Source: Stephanodiscus triporus (taxonomy: Eukaryota > Bacillariophyta > Thalassiosirophyceae > Thalassiosirales > Thalassiosiraceae). From it: DNA of 13,312 bases. Position 1 is the stretch's first letter. Every line of letters starts with the position of its first letter. A program made the translations under genes and the position numbers. Below, piece after piece: positions 8,050 to 13,312 of this stretch. A model generated the notes under the pieces. The model was not told where the DNA came from and did not search any database. It saw only the letters and a list, made by a program, of their open reading frames with translations. The DNA is taken from the NCBI GenBank assembly GCA_036939755.1, contig JALLAZ010001226.1:1-13312 (forward strand). The letters run 5' to 3'.

Positions 8050-9150
8050 TCATGCAACGACATCCTCTCGTCCATCTTCCCCCTCGTCCTCGGAAATGCC
8101 ATCGTCCTCCTCGTCGAAGTCGACCCAACCGTCATCGTCTTCCACCTTATCATCATCATCCTCGCCCTCCTCCTCCTCCCCCTCCTCCTCCTCCTCTACC
8201 CCCTCCTCGTCGTCGTCGTCCTCCTCGTCGTCCTCCTCGTCCACCCACCCATCGTCGTCGTCGTCGTCGTCATACTCCCCCCCCTCCTCGTACTCCATCC
8301 TAATCATATCGTCGAGCGACATATTCCCGCCGTCCAATTCCTCCCTCTTGTACCCGTCCCTGCTCGTGACCTTCTCTATCAGCCTCATGACGTCCACGGC
8401 CCCTCCCACGTCGACCTGCACGAAGTTCAACTCCGGCGATCCCCCCTTCATGTGGCTCATGCGTGACGATAGCGAATGTCGTATCGACCTGGCGTTGCGC
8501 ACGAGCCACGCGTACGCGCGTCGACGGGAGATCGCGTCGTTCGCCCTCCTCTCCCTCTCGCCCCCGCCCCCTCCTCCCGAGGAGGAGGAGGAGGGCGCGG
8601 AAAGGACCGATATCGTCACCCTGGCCTGACGTAGGTCCGGGGAAACGTCGGCGTGCACGACGTTGATCCTACGTCGCAATTCGTCCCCTATCGCATCCTC
8701 GTCGGTCAATTCGCGCACGTTTCCGCGATGCAATAAAGACGCGAGCTCGGACCGCACGACCTGTCCCACCCTCTCCTGTCGTTTCGTCCTGTCGGAATAG
8801 CGGGAGTGGTGTCGTCCCCCCCCCGTCCCTCCCCCCCGACGCGGACGTCCTCCTCCTCCCTCGACGCCTCCTCCTCCTCCTCCGCCTCCGCCTCCGCCGC
8901 CGCGGGCCGACAAGGACGGGCACGACGGTCGGGAGGGGAAGGTCGTAGCAGCAGCCGTAGTCGTTGTCGTGGCAGTCGTAGTCGTAGTAGCCGTCTTCCG
9001 TCTTTTGGGCGACGTTGGCGGCACGAACGACGACGGGGGAGGCGAGACGAACGAGTCGACGACGACGACGATCGACGACGGCATGGTCGTCGTCGTCGTC
9101 GTCGCCGCCAGGCAGAATAGTGCCGCCAGGCGACGGACGACGGTCGTCAT
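8050..9150 (-). CDS. rbfA: RbfA-like ribosome-binding factor, probably plastid
   Basis: One exon, 366 residues. RbfA binds the small ribosomal subunit and helps mature the 5' end of 16S rRNA. The RbfA core spans about 124-262: KRQERVGQVVRSELASLL, VVHADVSPDLRQARVTISVL, then RRAYAWLVRNARSIRHSLSS and a C-terminal strand LNFVQVDVG. A Ser/Gly insert at 186-197 splits the core. The N-terminus (MTTVVRRLAALFCLAA, then a Val run) resembles a signal peptide followed by DSFV and SSFVPP, similar to the plastid presequence motif of diatoms. Residues 50-120 are Thr- and Gly-rich linkers. Residues about 284-366 form a Glu/Asp tail with two WVD motifs (GWVDEED, GWVDFDEED). The start is the first ATG of the frame. 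It converges on PRORP; both act on organelle RNA. Family call is firm, compartment is inferred. Confidence 0.88.
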   Translation of the reverse strand: MTTVVRRLAALFCLAATTTTTTMPSSIVVVVDSFVSPPPSSFVPPTSPKRRKTATTTTTATTTTTAAATTFPSRPSCPSLSARGGGGGGGGGGGGVEGGGGRPRRGGGTGGGRHHSRYSDRTKRQERVGQVVRSELASLLHRGNVRELTDEDAIGDELRRRINVVHADVSPDLRQARVTISVLSAPSSSSSGGGGGGERERRANDAISRRRAYAWLVRNARSIRHSLSSRMSHMKGGSPELNFVQVDVGGAVDVMRLIEKVTSRDGYKREELDGGNMSLDDMIRMEYEEGGEYDDDDDDDGWVDEEDDEEDDDDEEGVEEEEEGEEEEGEDDDDKVEDDDGWVDFDEEDDGISEDEGEDGREDVVA

Positions 9151-9545
9151 TTCTTTTATTCGAGACGGAGGATTTCGACGGGAAAATAAAGATGAAATGC
9201 GGGGGCGGAGCGTAAGTAGAGGGGGTTGGACGGACGAGAGGGACGAGCGAATCGAATGTGGTGTGGAAAGGAAAGAACAAAAAAAGACGTGATGGGAAGT
9301 AAGTTAGTACCATACTTACGATATTGTATCTACGAGATAAAAATGGATGGAGCCGGCGGCCGAGCGGCGGAGGCAAGAGTTAGTTTTCGTTTCGTGGGCC
9401 TAAAAGCTCTAGATATCGTACGATACGTAAATATGTGACAAATGAACAACGACCAAGGATGGGATGGTACGATAGTAGAAAGTTGGCGAGGTTTCCTGGG
9501 ACTCTAAGGCCCATCCTCTCAACACTATTTTTTTTGACTTTCGAT
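9151..9545. promoter_or_regulatory. upstream region of the RbfA-like gene, bounded by the transposon
   Basis: No convincing gene. This is the presumed promoter of the minus-strand RbfA-like gene. It includes a perfect 12-base palindrome, tatcgtacgata, at 9414-9425, and related atat/cgta words on either side. The transposon left end begins about 395 bases from the RbfA start codon. No TATA-like element was singled out with confidence. Confidence 0.4.
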
Positions 9546-9588
9546 AAGATTTTTGTGGTAAGATTTTCTGGCCATCGTCCAAAATCTT
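9539..9588. repeat. left terminal/subterminal AAGATTTT motif cluster
   Basis: Motifs at 9546-9553 and 9560-9567 (direct) and AAAATCTT at 9581-9588 (inverse) fall within 50 bases. Clustered short motifs near transposon ends are commonly protein-binding sites; that role is inferred here. Confidence 0.55.
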
Positions 9589-9689
9589 GTGTGAAATTGG
9601 CGGTGTTGAGATTATGCTTTTTGGTGTCTCTGACAATATTGTCATCCCCCGTGTTGAGATTATCGCACACGACTTCGACAACAATAATA

Positions 9690-9730
9690 ACAACAAACAA
9701 CTTCGCCACAACAACAAACAACTTCGCCAC
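9690..9730 (+). repeat. 20-bp tandem duplication in the ORF1 leader
   Basis: acaacaaacaacttcgccac occurs at 9690-9709 and again at 9711-9730 (period 21), directly before the ATG at 9732. It stays in frame with ORF1 and would add two TTNNFAT units if translation began upstream. Confidence 0.85.
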
Positions 9731-9731
9731 G

Positions 9732-10583
9732 ATGAATTTTTCCTCCCCCACACCATCAATTGATGATCCTCATCAATCTCCTTGTGGATCCCCTCGCCTC
9801 ACACCCTCTTCAGCTTCAACGAATTCTCCAGCGGCAGCACCTCCTCGGGCTCCTGTCGCCAGGACATTAGACGAGGTCATTAAGGATCAGTCATTATATG
9901 TTGAACGCGAATTGTTTTTCAACTTAGTCCAGGACATGGGGGTTCCCATGTCTGAAGGGGATATTGCTCAACACGATCCCACCTTGGCAAAGCCAAAGCG
10001 GAAGGCGAAGAACATCTCATTCAAGGACCCCAACCATGGAATACGCTTCTATCCAGATCTCTATGTTCTGGCACAGCTAATGTGGGATTTGTTGTCTAAC
10101 CATCGGATTGACTTCCCACAGTTGCCAAAAGGCGGGACGAATAAATCAACCTATTTGCATGATATAGGGAAGATCATCGCAATGCATAGGAAGGAATATG
10201 CAATTGCCGATGTGCATGGGATAGGTGATCTGGGAGAAGTGAGTATTGATGACCTAATTCAGAAATCGGACAAGCCTTCTGTTTACGTGTTGCGTCAGAG
10301 CACGATTTTATCACGTCTGCGCGAAGAGTATGGTCCCCTACCAGAGACGAAGAAGCCTACCATCGACGATAAAGTTAGGGTGATGGGTTTAATCTTTAAA
10401 AGTGATGTACTGCGTGACTTGCTCCCTGACATGTTGGGTAAGACAAGGGGGGGAATCGTCCGACTATTGATGCTGCATCTGGGCGTAAAAAGGCTGGATT
10501 TCGAACCCTACATCAAGATTTCATTGACAGGGAAAAGATGGTACAAATCCCCTCAGTGTGGCTTCGAGGCTCAACAAAATTGA
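9732..10583 (+). CDS. Harbinger accessory ORF1, unknown family
   Basis: 283 residues. The ATG at 9732 was chosen because everything upstream in the frame is the tandem leader and the terminal repeat cluster, though the frame is open back to 9435. The first 45 residues are Ser/Pro/Ala-rich and look disordered. From residue about 45 the protein is mixed helical with a basic patch (AKPKRKAKN) and no Myb/SANT, zinc-finger or helicase motif that I can recognise. Harbinger elements usually carry a Myb-like partner needed for nuclear import and end binding; this ORF is in the right place but I cannot show that relation. Its last 46 bases overlap ORF2 in another frame. Codon use is much more AT-tolerant than in the GC-rich PRORP and RbfA genes, as expected for a mobile element. 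Confidence 0.65.
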   Translation: MNFSSPTPSIDDPHQSPCGSPRLTPSSASTNSPAAAPPRAPVARTLDEVIKDQSLYVERELFFNLVQDMGVPMSEGDIAQHDPTLAKPKRKAKNISFKDPNHGIRFYPDLYVLAQLMWDLLSNHRIDFPQLPKGGTNKSTYLHDIGKIIAMHRKEYAIADVHGIGDLGEVSIDDLIQKSDKPSVYVLRQSTILSRLREEYGPLPETKKPTIDDKVRVMGLIFKSDVLRDLLPDMLGKTRGGIVRLLMLHLGVKRLDFEPYIKISLTGKRWYKSPQCGFEAQQN

Positions 10584-11521
10584 AAGTAAACAACAGCAAG
10601 GGAGGCGACGCATATGAGGAATATGGGTCATTTAACCCTAACAACCATGATCGTATCGCATTGCCTTGGACGGAGAAGGAAGTTGTCGGAATTTTTAATA
10701 CTGTTCTTGTTGAGTACAATCCTGCCATGACCAACTGGATGAAAGGAACAGGTGGGGGTTCCGGTGCTGATGAGGACTTCACAATTTGGGAAGAACCTGA
10801 TCCTGTTCTGTTCGTGAACTATTCGAATCAGCCGGTGAGGATTTATCTTTCTGTTGTGTATATTTGGGACAAGCAGTATGGCTTTCCGCTTGTTACACAA
10901 AAAGCGACAGTGCCTGCATATGCCGCGATCGACGATGACGTTGTTTTTGGGAACAGCGACAATTCACATGATGATGATGAGCCAGTCGGCGGCGGAAGAG
11001 GAGAGGAACGGACTGAACAAAGGGGGCGCCGCTCGGCATCGGCTCGGAAGGAGGATAATCTAATGTCAGTGCTGAAGGAAATGAACAAACAAAATGAAGC
11101 GGCAAATTTAACGAGTGCAGAACTACTAAAAATAATGAGGGGTGGCACTCCGAGCGCAGCATCACCAAATCCTGGAGCAAATGCAATGGCTGCGGGTAAT
11201 GCAACAATGAATAATAGTGAAACTGAACTGAATCGGATGATGAGTGAAATGCAAGGTACGGATGCTTACATCGACGAAACCAAAAAGAAACTGAAAAATT
11301 TGAAGGAAAAGAAAGCAGCGCTCGATAATGACAAAAGCAAAATCGACAAAGTAAAAAAAGTTCGACGACTTGATAATGAAATACAAGACGTCAAGAAGAC
11401 GATTAAAACCCTTTTGAAAGTTAAGGAGAAGCATAGGGAGAAGTTATCAACGCTATGTAAATCCACTGGCGACGAGGACGACACATCTGATGACAGTATT
11501 TGTAGTAGTCTTGACGACTAA
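10538..11521 (+). CDS. Harbinger accessory ORF2, coiled-coil protein
   Basis: 327 residues from the ATG at 10538; its frame is open back to about 10442, inside ORF1. Residues about 45-75 (LPWTEKEVVGIFNTVLVEYN) loosely recall one helix of a SANT/Myb-like fold but lack the regular Trp spacing. A globular part follows (FVNYSNQPVRIYLSVVYIWD), then a charged linker rich in Gly, Glu and Arg (about 145-165). A long predicted coiled coil comes next, with many Lys and Glu (ETKKKLKNLKEKKAALDNDK and onward, about 240-305), and an acidic tail ends SICSSLDD. It may be the C-terminal half of one protein with ORF1, joined by a frameshift or splicing, or a separate protein. The family is not recognised. Confidence 0.6.
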   Translation: MVQIPSVWLRGSTKLKVNNSKGGDAYEEYGSFNPNNHDRIALPWTEKEVVGIFNTVLVEYNPAMTNWMKGTGGGSGADEDFTIWEEPDPVLFVNYSNQPVRIYLSVVYIWDKQYGFPLVTQKATVPAYAAIDDDVVFGNSDNSHDDDEPVGGGRGEERTEQRGRRSASARKEDNLMSVLKEMNKQNEAANLTSAELLKIMRGGTPSAASPNPGANAMAAGNATMNNSETELNRMMSEMQGTDAYIDETKKKLKNLKEKKAALDNDKSKIDKVKKVRRLDNEIQDVKKTIKTLLKVKEKHREKLSTLCKSTGDEDDTSDDSICSSLDD

Positions 11522-11596
11522 CAATTTTGGTGACAGTATTTGTAGTAATGATGACGACTAAAAATTATTTGTAGTTATGATGATGACTAAAAATTA
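11491..11596 (+). repeat. tandem duplication of the ORF2 3' end
   Basis: The segment tgacagtatttgtagta...gacgactaa begins at 11491 and repeats with period 40 at 11531. A shorter third copy (tgtagttatgatgatgacta) starts at 11570. The stop codon of ORF2 lies in copy 1, and copies 2 and 3 each repeat the end of the frame with its own stop (DSICSNDDD-stop, CSYDDD-stop). It fills the gap between the two convergent genes of the element. Confidence 0.75.
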
Positions 11597-11610
11597 TTTT
11601 TAAGTAACAT

Positions 11611-11847
11611 CTAATATGAAAGTACTCGATTGTTCTCGCGATACCAATTAGTAGGAGGGCGTGCCAATCGCTGTCTTTGAATCTCGTCTCTGTGATCATC
11701 CCTCCATTTCCTTCCAACCACCGCCAATTGTGCTTCCAGCCGTGGAGGTCGACCTCCTCGTATTGGATTGCCGTCGCTCGCACATCTCACGTCGGATTCG
11801 CCACCATTCACACCCTCTTCAAAATCGTCAGTTGTACTGAAGTACCG
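11611..11847 (-). pseudogene. transposase C-terminal extension beyond an in-frame TGA
   Basis: After the TGA at 11850-11848 the same frame stays open for 78 codons to TAG at 11613-11611. It reads RYFSTTDDFEEGVNGGESD at first and GRKWRDDHRDEIQRQRLARP near the end, which looks like the basic helical tail found at the C-terminus of Harbinger transposases. The stop can be explained by one CGA-to-TGA change, or the tail is reached by readthrough of TGA followed by C. Confidence 0.6.
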
Positions 11848-13068
11848 TCATGCATCAGCTTTAAAGACCTCCATTTCAATGCTATCAATAGAGCAATTTC
11901 GCGGTCGCACCATCACTAACATATTGTGAACACGCATGCATGCATCAATGATAGCAATGTTACGATTTAGAGAAAACGAAAGCGGACGCCAGAATATTCC
12001 AAACCTCAAATCCATTTCTCCAAATGCACACTCAATGGCAATTCCTGACGATGAGTGAAAGAAGTTGTAATTATCCTCTGCTGATCCATGAATGGCGTTG
12101 TCGTATGGAGTGTGAAGGAACGATCGGATGAAGTACGCAGAGTCGCCAATGAAGTAATACCCCTTCTCCTTTAAAGTGTTCCAATTATTCACCAACCACG
12201 AATACAGAGATGAGTTCTTGAATGCTGTAGAATCGTGTTCTGCTCCTCTTGAAATAATACTCCGGTAAAGAAATACCTTCCGCTTATCGACAATCGCCTG
12301 AACATTTAATCCATGATATCCCTTTCTACTATAAATCAATGCCGGATCAGTCACGCCATCGCGGCGTGATGGTGCCTTGATTTTTACAACCCATCCATCA
12401 AGGGCACCAATGCATCCAGAAATCACACCTTGAGAAGCACTGAAAAACAGATCGGATACCTCTTTCATTCTGTTGTCACTTTTACAGTACTCAATACCAT
12501 CGATTGGATAGAACTTGGGATGAGTGAGCCAATTGTTGACGACGTATCCAACTATCTTATGTGCATGGTTGAAACTGATACCAAAAAGAAGAGCCATATC
12601 CATGTAGGATCCCCCACCAAGAACTCGCAATGTAACTGCGATCTTTACCTCTCTGCAGATAAAGCCGCCAGTACTCAGGTGTGCATGTACGATATTGCTT
12701 GATTGACCAGTGTCCTGCTCATGTAAGTGTTGCAAATACTCCTCCCGCTTGAAGGTGTTTTCACCCACCAAGTCCTCAATCTCGTAGCACAGTTGAATAA
12801 ACATTTGTCGAGACATGCGGAAATAGCGCCTGAACTGCCTTTCTGTGAGCTCGTCCTCAAATTGAGACCATGTCTTTCGTTGACGAAATCGTCTATGATG
12901 AGCATGGTATCGCTTCAAGAAACTGACTCGCATCGTAGGAATAACAACTTTCGTAACCAGATTATTCACCAGAATACTCCGTCGAGCCTGGTGTACCAGA
13001 TACAATGTGGCGGCGGTGGTTGTTGCAACCAGAGGGATGATACTACGGCTGTTCACAATGGCAGACAT
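11848..13068 (-). CDS. PIF/Harbinger transposase (DDE_Tnp_4)
   Basis: 406 residues to the TGA. The protein cuts and joins DNA at the ends of its element with an RNase H-like DDE nuclease. The catalytic triad fits D224 in CIGALDGW, D309 in YFIGDSAY and E346 in IAIECAFGEMD, with the usual supporting HDSTAFKNS and CMRVHNML motifs. Residues about 65-180 form the helical N-terminal region, with a helix-turn-helix-like part around 139-180 (REVKIAVTLRVLGGGSYMDM, then SFNHAHKIVGYVV). The first 40 residues are unusually hydrophobic (IIPLVATTTAATLYLV), odd for a nuclear protein; the true start might be a later Met, such as residue 46. The gene converges on ORF2, with tandem repeats between. The core triad is intact, so at least the catalytic domain could be functional; the early TGA makes autonomy doubtful. 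Confidence 0.88.
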   Translation of the reverse strand: MSAIVNSRSIIPLVATTTAATLYLVHQARRSILVNNLVTKVVIPTMRVSFLKRYHAHHRRFRQRKTWSQFEDELTERQFRRYFRMSRQMFIQLCYEIEDLVGENTFKREEYLQHLHEQDTGQSSNIVHAHLSTGGFICREVKIAVTLRVLGGGSYMDMALLFGISFNHAHKIVGYVVNNWLTHPKFYPIDGIEYCKSDNRMKEVSDLFFSASQGVISGCIGALDGWVVKIKAPSRRDGVTDPALIYSRKGYHGLNVQAIVDKRKVFLYRSIISRGAEHDSTAFKNSSLYSWLVNNWNTLKEKGYYFIGDSAYFIRSFLHTPYDNAIHGSAEDNYNFFHSSSGIAIECAFGEMDLRFGIFWRPLSFSLNRNIAIIDACMRVHNMLVMVRPRNCSIDSIEMEVFKADA

Positions 13069-13176
13069 TGTTTACATTGACGATGCGGATCAGGAGGGGA
13101 GCAAGCGGATTGCGCAAGCGGAACGATGCGGACCTGGGCAGTGAAGAAGGCGGGAAATTCTATTGTCCTTGTGAAA

Positions 13177-13312
13177 AAAATCTTATCAAAGAAACCTCCT
13201 CGAAAACGAGGCAAAAAAAATTGGGTTTCGATAAGATTTTTCGTAAGATGGAGGTGACAAGATTTTTTAGGGTCATTTCGGAGTCATAGGGGTCATATTG
13301 TCACAAAATCTT
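13177..13312. repeat. right terminal/subterminal AAGATTTT motif cluster
   Basis: Inverse motifs lie at 13177-13184 and 13305-13312, and direct motifs at 13233-13240 and 13259-13266. TTTCGATAAGATTTTT at 13226-13241 repeats the left-end sequence 9539-9554 exactly and in the same orientation. The last eleven bases (cacaaaatctt) are the reverse complement of AAGATTTTGTG, close to the left end AAGATTTTTGTG. Confidence 0.55.

Larger units (their letters stand above)
9546..13312. mobile_element. PIF/Harbinger-type DNA transposon, right end at or past window end
   Basis: The element contains two plus-strand ORFs, a convergent DDE_Tnp_4 transposase, and clustered AAGATTTT motifs at both ends. The left boundary is set at AAGATTTTTGTGG (9546), which resembles the reverse complement of the last window bases (AAGATTTTGTGAC). 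Both ends also carry TTTCGATAAGATTTTT in direct orientation (9539-9554 and 13226-13241). Because the window stops at a motif, the true right end and the 3-bp target duplication expected of this superfamily cannot be checked. Confidence 0.7.

Noticed and set aside
7874..8629. 251-residue Ser-rich plus-strand ORF
   Set aside because: It is the antisense of the acidic tail and core of the RbfA-like gene; GAC/GAG codons read backwards as Ser/Pro.
8669..9376. 235-residue minus-strand ORF overlapping the RbfA-like start
   Set aside because: It runs in another frame of the same strand, with Arg and Asp runs made by the triplet repeats; no domain.
9349..9390. tRNA-like start (GGCGGCCGAGCGG) near the RbfA promoter
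   Set aside because: No anticodon arm or matching acceptor strand can be formed around it.
9435..9731. N-terminal extension of ORF1 back to the ATG at 9435
   Set aside because: It would cross the transposon's terminal motif cluster and the leader repeats; the ATG at 9732 fits better.
1..13312. CRISPR array or bacterial-type operon
   Set aside because: No spaced regular repeats are present, and the introns and gene families are eukaryotic.

Overview
The window looks like nuclear DNA of a diatom or a close photosynthetic stramenopile. The reasons are small spliceosomal introns, very GC-rich and triplet-rich coding sequence, a protein-only RNase P (PRORP), and two predicted organelle RNA/ribosome factors whose N-termini carry Ser-Phe-Val-Pro stretches resembling the diatom plastid presequence motif. 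This is inferred from sequence character, not from a species match.

Layout. Positions 1-880 hold no convincing gene: two hairpin-like clusters of a GATATTTGGTC motif enclose a GCC/GTC triplet-rich stretch. Positions 883-3512 (+) encode a PRORP with one 155-bp intron. Positions 8050-9150 (-) encode an RbfA-like 30S ribosome-maturation factor with a long acidic tail. These two convergent genes are the well-supported host genes.

Between them, 3550-7830 is a mosaic. It holds two diverged copies of one anonymous segment (3553-3931 and 4524-4726), a small three-exon gene on the minus strand for a predicted secreted protein of 113 residues (4123-5019), a 5' fragment of methylenetetrahydrofolate reductase (about 5720-5959), and a broken DUF2088/lactate racemase-like gene (6115-7290) joined directly to it. 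It ends with a decayed second copy of the PRORP 3' end (about 7590-7831). The PRORP tail thus flanks the mosaic as a direct repeat, as if about 4 kb of captured gene pieces had been placed between two ancestrally adjacent genes.

The right third (about 9546 to the window end) is a PIF/Harbinger-type DNA transposon. On the plus strand are two overlapping ORFs of unknown family, the second ending in a coiled coil. A DDE_Tnp_4 transposase lies convergently on the minus strand. AAGATTTT motifs in both orientations cluster at the two ends. The transposase frame has an in-frame TGA after residue 406 and then stays open for 78 codons, so this copy is either slightly damaged or depends on readthrough. 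The codon use of the element is much less GC-rich than that of the host genes.
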